From Salinactinospora qingdaonensis (GTDB lineage: Bacteria > Actinomycetota > Actinomycetes > Streptosporangiales > Streptosporangiaceae), in NCBI RefSeq assembly GCF_039539445.1, contig NZ_BAABDD010000002.1, forward strand, positions 186,001 to 250,000: 64,000 bases of DNA, written 5' to 3'. The notes beneath the pieces were generated by a model that searched no databases, was not told where the DNA came from, and worked only from the letters and a program-made list of their open reading frames with translations. A program made the position numbers and the translations under genes. Below, in pieces: positions 51,952 through 60,970 of this stretch. Positions within the stretch are counted from its first letter, which is position 1. Every line of letters begins with the position of its first letter.

Positions 51952-52866
51952 GTTTTTCTCCCTAACGCGAATAATGGGCATGTTACACGCTGAAAAGGCC
52001 AGTTCTTTTTGTTCCCTTAGACACGTGAATCGGCGCAGTGAGACCCGTTGCAGTCCTGTCGATGTCTGTGTGGCCAGGTAGGGGGTCGTTCCTGTTGCGC
52101 ATAGCGTCCGGAATTCACCTGCCTGGCACGGGAGTCGAAAGCCAGAGAGAACAGCCGAGAGTAATGATACGGCGAAAACTTAGCGTCGAGAAGATGTCGG
52201 ATGACCGGGTGGGGCGACCGCTGCGGCCAGATCAAGCCATGCCGTGGCGAATAGCGAAAGCACTGCATTCTCAGTAATTTTCTCAGGTGGAGACCGTTGG
52301 TTTCGCTTCACTGTGCGACTGTATGGTCCCCATATTGAAAAGATCGCTGCGTTGCTTATCAACGCTTTTCTTCGGTTTTCTGTCATGTGGGAATCTCCGG
52401 TATCCAACGGAGGACGGGAACTACTCTCTCGCTGTTCGCTCAGTGGGGTGACCTGCCATCGCGCGATCAGTGCGTCAGTTCTTTGTTGTCGTTGTGCCGT
52501 GGTGGTGGATGGGGGCGAGAAGGGAGTGTGGGAGCGCGGGGAGCTGTTGGCGCCGGCAGGGGTGAGTTTCTCCCTGGGGCCGGTGAGCACTGACGTGCCC
52601 AGCGGTTGCTGTATCCCGTTCTACTGCGGTTGGGCCACACCTGTGTCGTGCGGTGGGGCTCTGGCGAACACCGGCTGTTAGTCACCCTCTGTGATGGTTA
52701 ATGGTGGCGGGAGGGGGCTGTCTCGGATGGCTGCCGCATAAGGGGCGTGGTCTGCGTCACGCTTGGCTGTCACCGCCAGCCACGAACTATAACTCTTCGC
52801 ATTCAAATAAAAGCAAAGAGTAGTTTCGGTTTGCGTTTTTGGCCGCGATTGTCGGATTTCTAGCGG
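51952..52866. other. Lower-G+C intergenic stretch before the siderophore operon
   Basis: About 900 bp, visibly poorer in G+C (near 52250-52400 and 52780-52860) than the rest of the window. No gene is firmly supported. It contains a 68-codon minus-strand frame with a ribosome site and a + strand frame with a Cys-rich tail, both reported as observations. An imperfect hairpin (ACTCTTCGC ... GCAAAGAGT) lies near 52793-52824. Confidence 0.45.
52180..52386 (-). CDS. Possible 68-residue protein
   Basis: A minus-strand frame that starts ATG seven bases after GGAGAT and reads MTENRRKALISNAAIFSIWG at its N-terminus; the last third is a hydrophobic helix followed by a Pro-rich basic end. Base composition is lower in G+C than real genes here, and third-position bias is weak. 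I recognise no family. If real it may be recently acquired; equally it may be chance. Confidence 0.2.
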   Translation of the reverse strand: MTENRRKALISNAAIFSIWGPYSRTVKRNQRSPPEKITENAVLSLFATAWLDLAAAVAPPGHPTSSRR

Positions 52867-52896
52867 TTGACATGAGGTGCGCTTCCGGTCAAGACT
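52867..52896 (+). promoter_or_regulatory. Promoter of the siderophore operon
   Basis: TTGACA (52867-52872) and AAGACT (52891-52896) are spaced by 18 bp, a sigma-70-type promoter reading toward dhbA. The predicted start point (about 52903) is just before the iron box. Confidence 0.5.
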
Positions 52897-52909
52897 GGCC
52901 GTCGACCAA

Positions 52910-52928
52910 TTAGGTAAGCATTGCCTTA
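52910..52928. promoter_or_regulatory. Iron box (IdeR/DmdR/DtxR-type operator)
   Basis: TTAGGTAAGCATTGCCTTA matches 14 of 19 positions of the actinobacterial consensus TTAGGTTAGSCTAACCTAA, with the critical outer halves intact. It lies just downstream of the promoter, where a Fe(II)-bound repressor would block transcription. It is about 100 bp before dhbA and should make the whole operon iron-repressed. Confidence 0.75.
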
Positions 52929-53025
52929 GTGAGGTTTGCTTGTCCTTGGTCATACTGGATCGTGGGTTCAGAGCCCATTGCGCTCTGTTACGAACAGCGC
53001 TGTGGGTGATGAGGGGAGAAGACGC

Positions 53026-53820
53026 TTGGATCGCACTGAGGTCGCCGCCGGCCGAACTAGCAGATCCACCGCCGTCGTTACTGGGGCCGGCCAGGGGATC
53101 GGACGTGCCGTCGCTGAAGCACTGGCCGTCACCGGCTTGGCGGTCGCCGTAGTCGACCGCGACGCTGAGTCCGCCACCGCCACCGCGGGCGCGCTGCACG
53201 CGGCCGGCCACCGGGCGGGCACCTACCCGGCCGACGTCACCGACGCCCACGCCGTCGAGGACCTCTTCGACCGTGCCGAGCGCGACCTCGGGCCGGTGAC
53301 TCTGGCGGTCAACGTCGCCGGTGTCCTGCGCACCGGCGAGGTCACCGAGTGCTCCGATGCCGACTGGGCCGAACTGTTCGCGGTCAACACCACCGGCGTG
53401 TTCCACACCGCCCGCGCTGCGGCGCGGCGGATGAAACCCCGGGGCCAGGGCTGCATCATCACGGTCAGCTCCAACGCCGGCGGGGTGCCCCGGGCCGGCA
53501 TGGCCGGATACGGGGCCTCGAAAGCTGCCGCCACCCTGTTCACCAAGTCCCTCGGCCTGGAACTCGCCCCCCACGGCATCCGCTGCAACGTTGTCTCGCC
53601 CGGCTCCACCGACACTCCTATGCAGCGGGCATTCTCCCCAGGCGGCCCTGAAGCGGTCATCGCCGGCGACCCCGACGCCTACCGGGTGGGCATCCCGCTG
53701 GGACGCCTCGCCGCCGCCGAGGACATCGCTGCGGCCGTGTGCTTCCTCGCCTCCGACGCGGCGCGCCACATCACCATGCACGACCTCTACGTCGACGGCG
53801 GCGCCACCCTGCGTGCCTGA
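53026..53820 (+). CDS. dhbA: 2,3-dihydro-2,3-dihydroxybenzoate dehydrogenase
   Basis: A 264-residue short-chain dehydrogenase that oxidises 2,3-dihydro-2,3-dihydroxybenzoate to 2,3-dihydroxybenzoate (DHB) with NAD+. The cofactor motif is TGAGQGIG (19-26), and the catalytic residues are Ser148 or Ser149, Tyr162 and Lys166 (YGASK). The C-terminal LYVDGGATLRA is typical. TTG at 53026 is preferred because AGGGGAGA lies 6 bases upstream; a GTG at 53002 and a TTG at 52936 are in frame, but the last lies almost at the iron box. First gene of the iron-regulated operon; third step after DhbC and DhbB. Confidence 0.92.
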   Translation: MDRTEVAAGRTSRSTAVVTGAGQGIGRAVAEALAVTGLAVAVVDRDAESATATAGALHAAGHRAGTYPADVTDAHAVEDLFDRAERDLGPVTLAVNVAGVLRTGEVTECSDADWAELFAVNTTGVFHTARAAARRMKPRGQGCIITVSSNAGGVPRAGMAGYGASKAAATLFTKSLGLELAPHGIRCNVVSPGSTDTPMQRAFSPGGPEAVIAGDPDAYRVGIPLGRLAAAEDIAAAVCFLASDAARHITMHDLYVDGGATLRA

Positions 53821-53907
53821 CCACGCAGCCGCCACCGCCCTGTCCTGCTCGTACACAACCGACCAGCCAGGCAACCGCGTCCACGTCCGTCACAGAAAGG
53901 CCGACCG

Positions 53908-55122
53908 GTGTCCCTCCAGCGCGTCGCCGCCCCTGCCGCCGCGGTCGGTGAGCTCCTCGCCGCCTACCGACCCGGGTCCGCGTTCTTCTCCTCCGCCGAT
54001 GGCGCCGTCCTGGGGGAGGGAGAGTTGACTGTCGCCCACTCCCTCGACGGTGTCGCCGATACTCTGGCCGCGGTCACCACCCCCGACCGCGTACGCCCGA
54101 TCGCCATCGGGGCCGTGCCGTTCGACGCCCGAAGCCCTGCTCGGCTCGTCGTCCCCGAGACCGTGCGCTACGCCGTCCCCTCGGAAGGGCGCGGGGCCGC
54201 CGATAACGGGCAGGCGCGCCACCCTCTCCAGGGACAGTGGCGCATCCGCGCCGTGCCCGAGCCCACCGCTCACGTGCGCGCGGTCGAACGGGGACTCAAG
54301 CTCCTCGCCGACGCCACCCCCGGCACCGCCCAGTTGCGCAAGCTCGTGCTGGCCCGCTGCCTCCGGCTCAGCCGGGACGAGCCCGTCGACGTCGCCCAAC
54401 TGTTAGGCAACCTCGCCCGCCGTGACCCCCACGGCTTCACCTTCGCTGTCGACCTCCCCCGCCACACCCCCGACCACCGCTACGACGCCGACCTGCCCCG
54501 CACCCTCGTGGGGGCCAGCCCCGAACTGCTCGTTGCCAAGCGGGCCGGACAGGCGGTGGCCCAACCACTCGCCGGGTCCGCTCCGCGCAGCGCCGATAGC
54601 GCCACCGACCAGCGACGCGCAGCCGACCTGCTCGCCTCAGCCAAGGACCGCCACGAACACGCCCTCACCGTCGAGGCCGTCGCTACGGGCCTGCGCCCCT
54701 TCTGCCGACAGTTGCGCGTTCCGCCAGAACCCGAACTCGTCAAGACCGCCACCATGTGGCACCTGGCCACCCGGGTCACCGGCGAACTGCACGATCCCGC
54801 CACGTCTTCGGCCGAGTTGGCCCGCGCGCTCCACCCCACCCCGGCGATCTGCGGCACCCCCACCGAGGCCGCCCGGGACACCATCACCGATATCGAGCCG
54901 TTCGATCGCGGCTTCTACGCCGGCGCTGTGGGCTACTGCGACGCCGCCGGCGACGGCGAGTGGGTCGTGGCGATCCGTTGCGCCGAGGTCGCCGGCGGCA
55001 ACATCGACCTGTTCGCCGGGGGAGGCATCGTGCCCGAATCCGATCCCGAGTCCGAACTCGCTGAAACCTCGGCCAAGCTGCGCACCCTGCTGCTCGCGCT
55101 CGGCCTCGACCAGTCGCTGTAG
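53908..55122 (+). CDS. dhbC: Isochorismate synthase
   Basis: A 404-residue chorismate-utilising enzyme that makes isochorismate from chorismate, diverting the shikimate pathway into DHB. The C-terminal catalytic domain carries RKLVLARCLRL (general-base Lys), SPELLVAKRAGQAVAQPLAGSAPR, LHPTPAICGTPTEAAR (substrate His) and YAGAVGYCDAAGDGEW, with Mg-binding Glu residues in the later VPESDPESELAET. GTG at 53908 follows GAAAGG. It lies 87 bp after dhbA; the later genes follow at 22-110 bp gaps, so one transcript is likely. Confidence 0.94.
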   Translation: MSLQRVAAPAAAVGELLAAYRPGSAFFSSADGAVLGEGELTVAHSLDGVADTLAAVTTPDRVRPIAIGAVPFDARSPARLVVPETVRYAVPSEGRGAADNGQARHPLQGQWRIRAVPEPTAHVRAVERGLKLLADATPGTAQLRKLVLARCLRLSRDEPVDVAQLLGNLARRDPHGFTFAVDLPRHTPDHRYDADLPRTLVGASPELLVAKRAGQAVAQPLAGSAPRSADSATDQRRAADLLASAKDRHEHALTVEAVATGLRPFCRQLRVPPEPELVKTATMWHLATRVTGELHDPATSSAELARALHPTPAICGTPTEAARDTITDIEPFDRGFYAGAVGYCDAAGDGEWVVAIRCAEVAGGNIDLFAGGGIVPESDPESELAETSAKLRTLLLALGLDQSL

Positions 55123-55173
55123 CAACCGGTTGTTCTGTTTCCCGCCACGATGACCCGAAAGGCACGATCGACC

Positions 55174-56841
<1,668 letters not shown>

Positions 56842-56892
56842 CCGTTCGCGTCGCCGCTTTTCGCCCGTGTCCGCTGCCGAGAGGACCACGCC

Positions 56893-57549
56893 ATGGCTCT
56901 GCCCCAGATCGAGCCCTACCCCCTGCCCACCCCCGACACCCTGCCGGCCAACCGGGTGTCGTGGACGCCCGAGCCCGACCGTGTTGCGCTGCTCGTCCAC
57001 GACATGCAGCACTACTTCCTGCGGCCCTACGCCAGCGGCGAGCCGCCGCTGGCCGGTGCGCTCGACAACATCGCGGCCCTGCGCCAGGTCTGTCACGCCA
57101 TCGGTGCCCCGGTGATCTATACCGCCAAACCCGGCGACATGGCCGCCAAGGAACGCGGCTTGGAGCGTGACTTCTGGGGACGTGGCATGCGCGCCGTTTC
57201 CGAGGACACCGACATCGTCGCCCAGCTCCGCCCCCACGACGGCGACGTGCTGCTCGTCAAGCACCGCTACAGCGCATTCCTCGGTACCGACCTCGTCGAG
57301 CGCATGGCGCGCTCAGGCCGCGACCAGATCATCATCACCGGTGTTTACGCCCATATCGGGTGCCTGATCACCGCTACCGACGCCTTCATGCGCGACCTCC
57401 AAGCGTTCTTCGTCGCCGATGCCATGGCTGACTTCAGCGCCGAAGACCACTACTACGCCATGCGCTACGCCGCCCGCCGCTGCGCCGTGACGCTGCCCAC
57501 CGCGGCCCTGACCACGACACTGACCCGCGGCCCCGCCCGCATCGCCTAA
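56893..57549 (+). CDS. dhbB: Isochorismatase (without carrier domain)
   Basis: A 218-residue hydrolase that converts isochorismate to 2,3-dihydro-2,3-dihydroxybenzoate and pyruvate. Starts ALPQIEPYPLPTPDTLPANRV as in EntB/DhbB; the catalytic Asp is in LLVHDMQHYFL, Lys in VKHRYSAFLGTDL, and IITGVYAHIGCLITATDAFM is the family core. It ends at residue 218, whereas EntB and DhbB (about 285-312 residues) continue into an aryl carrier domain. That domain is encoded separately two genes downstream. ATG at 56893 follows GAGGACC. Confidence 0.95.
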   Translation: MALPQIEPYPLPTPDTLPANRVSWTPEPDRVALLVHDMQHYFLRPYASGEPPLAGALDNIAALRQVCHAIGAPVIYTAKPGDMAAKERGLERDFWGRGMRAVSEDTDIVAQLRPHDGDVLLVKHRYSAFLGTDLVERMARSGRDQIIITGVYAHIGCLITATDAFMRDLQAFFVADAMADFSAEDHYYAMRYAARRCAVTLPTAALTTTLTRGPARIA

Positions 57550-57598
57550 TTGAGCCCACCACGACGGCACCGAAGGGGAAGAAGGGGAGCAAAGGGAA

Positions 57599-58954
57599 AT
57601 GGTGACCTCCACACCACACAACCCACCTGTCTACGATCTGGTGGGTGTCGGCTTCGGACCGTCCAACGTCGCGCTGGCCATCGCGTTGCAGGAGGCCCGT
57701 GACCACGCCGCCGGCACCACGGCCGCCACGTTGAGCGGCGTTTTTCTGGAGCGCCAGGCCGAATTCGGCTGGCACCGCGGGATGCTGCTCAACGACGCCA
57801 CCATGCAGGTCTCATTCCTCAAAGACCTCGTCACCACCCGCGACCCGGCCAGCGACTTCAGTTTCCTCGCCTACCTGCACCAGGTGGGGCGGCTGCACGA
57901 TTTCATCAACCACAAGACGCTCTTCCCGTTGCGCACCGAGTTCCACGACTACCTGGCCTGGTGTGCCAGCCGAGTCGAGGGGCAGGTCCGCTACAGTCAC
58001 GAGGTCACCAGCGTGGAGCCGGTGCGCGACGCCGCCGGCCGAGTCGCTCTCCTCGACGTGGTCGCCCGTGACGCCGCCGGCGCCCTCACCCGCCACCGTG
58101 CCCGCAACGTCGTACTCGCCCCCGGTTTGCTCCCCCACCTGCCGGGAGGGCGTACCGAGTCGGCCCGGGTATGGCACAGCGAGCACCTGCTGCACCGCAT
58201 CGCCGCCCTCGAACCGGCCGCCGAGCCCCGTTCCTTCGTCGTCGTCGGCGCCGGACAAAGCGCCGCCGAGGCCGCCGCCCACCTCTACGACCGCTTCCCC
58301 GACGCCGAGATCAACACGGTGTTCGCGCGCTACGGCTACAGCCCCTCCGACGACAGTTCCTTCGCCAACCGCATCTTCGACCCCGAGGCGGTCGACGCTT
58401 TCTTCACCGCCCCTGAGGACGTCAAGACCGAGATCCTTGAGTATCACCGCAACACCAACTACTCGGTGGTCGACCCCGACCTCATCGAGGAGCTCTACCG
58501 CAAGCACTACGCCGACCGGGTGCGCGGGGTCGAGCGGCTACGCCAGCACAACACCTCCCGGGTCGCCGCCGTGGAGGAGCACGATTCCGGTGTCACGGTC
58601 ACCGTCGAGGACCTGACCAGCGGTAAGCAGACCCCGCTGTACGCCGATCACGTCATCTACGCCACCGGATACCGTCCGGCTGACCCGCGCGACCTCCTCG
58701 GTGAGCTCGCCCAGCGCTGCCTCACCGACACCGCCGGCCGTCCGGTGATCCAGCGCGACTACCGCATGGCCACCACCGACGAGGTCACCTGCGGCATCTA
58801 CAGCCAGGGCGGGACCGAGCACACCCACGGTCTCTCCGCGACCCTGCTGTCCAACGTGGCGGTGCGCGTGGGAGAGATCCTCGACTCGATCAGTGCACGC
58901 ACCGCCCCCGTATCGGACGCGCCGGCCGCCTCCCACGTCGCCGCCCCCCACTGA
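57599..58954 (+). CDS. L-ornithine (or lysine) N-monooxygenase
   Basis: A 451-residue flavin N-hydroxylase of the SidA/PvdA/IucD family, which hydroxylates the side-chain amine of ornithine or lysine with NADPH and O2 to prepare a hydroxamate ligand. FAD site GVGFGPSNVALAIAL, then FLKDLVTTRDPASDFSFL; NADPH site VVGAGQSAAEAAAHL; ATGYRP near the C-terminus. The segment DDSSFANRIFDPEAVDAFF favours the ornithine type, but lysine cannot be excluded. Its place in a DHB operon predicts a mixed catechol-hydroxamate siderophore. ATG at 57599 follows AAGGGGAGCAAAGGG. Confidence 0.92.
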   Translation: MVTSTPHNPPVYDLVGVGFGPSNVALAIALQEARDHAAGTTAATLSGVFLERQAEFGWHRGMLLNDATMQVSFLKDLVTTRDPASDFSFLAYLHQVGRLHDFINHKTLFPLRTEFHDYLAWCASRVEGQVRYSHEVTSVEPVRDAAGRVALLDVVARDAAGALTRHRARNVVLAPGLLPHLPGGRTESARVWHSEHLLHRIAALEPAAEPRSFVVVGAGQSAAEAAAHLYDRFPDAEINTVFARYGYSPSDDSSFANRIFDPEAVDAFFTAPEDVKTEILEYHRNTNYSVVDPDLIEELYRKHYADRVRGVERLRQHNTSRVAAVEEHDSGVTVTVEDLTSGKQTPLYADHVIYATGYRPADPRDLLGELAQRCLTDTAGRPVIQRDYRMATTDEVTCGIYSQGGTEHTHGLSATLLSNVAVRVGEILDSISARTAPVSDAPAASHVAAPH

Positions 58955-59016
58955 CCCATTCGGCCGGGATCACCGAGCCGTTTTTCCCGACCCACGACCA
59001 GATTGAGGAGACCCGT

Positions 59017-59295
59017 ATGTCGGATCGTGTCGACGACGCCCGCGACAGCGCCGAGCCCGCCGCCGGCGCCCAGGAGCTCACCGCCGAGCGGCTGCGCGCC
59101 GACGTCGCCCAGGTGCTAGGGGAGGACGAGGGCAGTATCGGCGCCGACGAGAACCTGCTCGACCGCGGCATGGACTCCATCCGGTTGATGAGTCTCGTCG
59201 AGACCTGGCGCAAAGCCGGTGTCGAGACCGACTTCATCAGCCTCGCCGAGGAGCCCACCGTCGCCGCCTGGACCCGGCGGCTGATCACCGGCTGA
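59017..59295 (+). CDS. Free-standing aryl carrier protein
   Basis: A 92-residue carrier protein. The phosphopantetheine site is Ser54 in DRGMDSIRLMSL, the DSI form typical of aryl carrier proteins at the C-terminus of EntB/DhbB. Helices 1 (TAERLRADVAQVLG) and 3 and 4 are clear; the first 18 residues are an acidic Ala-rich lead. It should receive DHB from DhbE and present it to the halogenase or the NRPS condensation domain. ATG at 59017 follows GAGGAG by 6 bases. It replaces the domain missing from DhbB. Confidence 0.92.
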   Translation: MSDRVDDARDSAEPAAGAQELTAERLRADVAQVLGEDEGSIGADENLLDRGMDSIRLMSLVETWRKAGVETDFISLAEEPTVAAWTRRLITG

Positions 59296-59405
59296 CCCCT
59301 GGATCTTCCGGCGCGCCGCCCACCGCGCCACCCCCTGCTCTTCCACCCCGCCCGCCCCCATGGCCGCGGCGGCACCAGACACACCACACAAAGGAGCGTT
59401 GCGAC

Positions 59406-60917
59406 GTGACCACTTCCACCGAGGAGTTTGATGTCGTCGTGGTCGGCGGTGGCCCCGCCGGTTCGACGGCGGCGACCCTGATCGCCCGCCAGGGGCATCG
59501 GGTAGCGCTGTTGGAAAAGGAGCGGTTTCCGCGCTACCAGATCGGCGAGTCGCTGCTACCCGCCACGATCCACGGCGTGTGCCGACTGCTCGGCGTCACC
59601 GACGAGCTCGACCAGGCCGGCTTCACCGTCAAGCGCGGCGGCAGCTTCCGGTGGGGGAGCAGCCCCGACCCGTGGAACTTCCTGTTCGCGCTGTCCCCAC
59701 AGCTCTCCGGGCCGACCTCCTACGCCTACCAGGTCGACCGGATGACCTTCGACGACATTTTGCTGCGCAACGCCGCCAAGCACGGCGTCGACGTGCGCGA
59801 GGAGTCGCCGGTGCTGTCGGCGGTCTCCACCGACGGCCAGGTCACCGGCGTGCGCTACACCGACCCGGCCGGCCGGCAGCAAGAACTGTCGGCCCGCTAC
59901 GTCCTCGACGCCTCCGGCAACAGCGGGCGTCTGCACCGCGCGGTCGGCGGGCAGCGCCACATGTCCGACTTCTTCAAAAACCTCGCAGTCTTCGGCTACT
60001 TCGAGGGGGGCAAGCGGCTGCCCGGCCCCGACGCGGGAAACATCCTCTGCGCGGCCTTCGACGAGGGATGGCTGTGGTACATCCCGCTCAGCGACACGCT
60101 CACCAGCGTCGGCGCGGTCTTGACCCCCGATCAGATCGGCCGCATCCAAGCCGACCGCGAGGCGGCGCTGCGCGAGGCGATCCAAAGCTGTGGCATCGTC
60201 CGCGACCTGCTCTCCGAGGCCACGCGCGTCACCGAGGGCACCTACGGCGAGATCCGGGTGCGCAAAGACTACTCCTACTCCCACAGCCGGTTCTGGGCGC
60301 CGGGCATCGCCCTCATCGGCGACGCCGCCTGCTTCATCGACCCGGTCTTCTCCACCGGGGTGCACTTGGCCACCTACAGCGGCCTGCTCGCCGCGCGTTC
60401 GGTCAACAGCGTCCTCGCCGGTGAGTTGACCGAAGAGCGCGCCTTCACCGAGTTCGAGGGGCGCTATCGGCGTGAATACGCCGTCTTTTACGAGTTCCTC
60501 TCGGCCTTCTACGACATGCAGGCCGACGAGAACTCCTACTTCTGGCGGGCCCGCAAGGTCACCAACATGGCGACCACCGACATGGAGGCCTTCACCACGC
60601 TTGTCGCCGGCGCGTTCTCCGGCGAACGGGCCCTCGTGGACAGCGAGGAACTCCGCAGCCGGTTCACGTCCTCTTCCACCGACCTCGCCGAAGCGGTCGA
60701 GCGTACCGGCGCGGCCCAGACCGAATCCGGCGAACGCATGACCGAACTCTTCCGCGCTCCCGTGGTCAGCGACGTCATGGCCGAGATGAACCAGATCCAA
60801 CGCCGCGGCACCGAGCCTGAGATCTCCGAACCCCCGCTGCTGGCCGACGGGCTGGTCCCCACCGCCGACGGTCTGCGGTGGGCCGAGCCCCAGCCCGCCC
60901 CCGATCCAGCCGGCTGA
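59406..60917 (+). CDS. FADH2-dependent halogenase
   Basis: A 503-residue flavin halogenase. FAD site VVVGGGPAGSTAATL (from residue 11); FPRYQIGESLLPAT (41-54) and the diagnostic halogenase motif WLWYIP (222-227) are intact; a second flavin motif is GIALIGDAACFIDPVFSTG. The form of GESLLP and the overall length resemble the subgroup that acts on carrier-bound aromatic rings (PltA/CndH-like) rather than free tryptophan. Lying directly between the aryl carrier gene and the NRPS, it is predicted to chlorinate DHB on the carrier or as free acid. FADH2 must come from a flavin reductase elsewhere. GTG at 59406 follows AAAGGAG. Confidence 0.9.
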   Translation: MTTSTEEFDVVVVGGGPAGSTAATLIARQGHRVALLEKERFPRYQIGESLLPATIHGVCRLLGVTDELDQAGFTVKRGGSFRWGSSPDPWNFLFALSPQLSGPTSYAYQVDRMTFDDILLRNAAKHGVDVREESPVLSAVSTDGQVTGVRYTDPAGRQQELSARYVLDASGNSGRLHRAVGGQRHMSDFFKNLAVFGYFEGGKRLPGPDAGNILCAAFDEGWLWYIPLSDTLTSVGAVLTPDQIGRIQADREAALREAIQSCGIVRDLLSEATRVTEGTYGEIRVRKDYSYSHSRFWAPGIALIGDAACFIDPVFSTGVHLATYSGLLAARSVNSVLAGELTEERAFTEFEGRYRREYAVFYEFLSAFYDMQADENSYFWRARKVTNMATTDMEAFTTLVAGAFSGERALVDSEELRSRFTSSSTDLAEAVERTGAAQTESGERMTELFRAPVVSDVMAEMNQIQRRGTEPEISEPPLLADGLVPTADGLRWAEPQPAPDPAG

Positions 60918-60970
60918 GCCCGACCCTCCCCCTGCCCACCCCAGGACCCGACACCGGAGCAGCATCCGCC

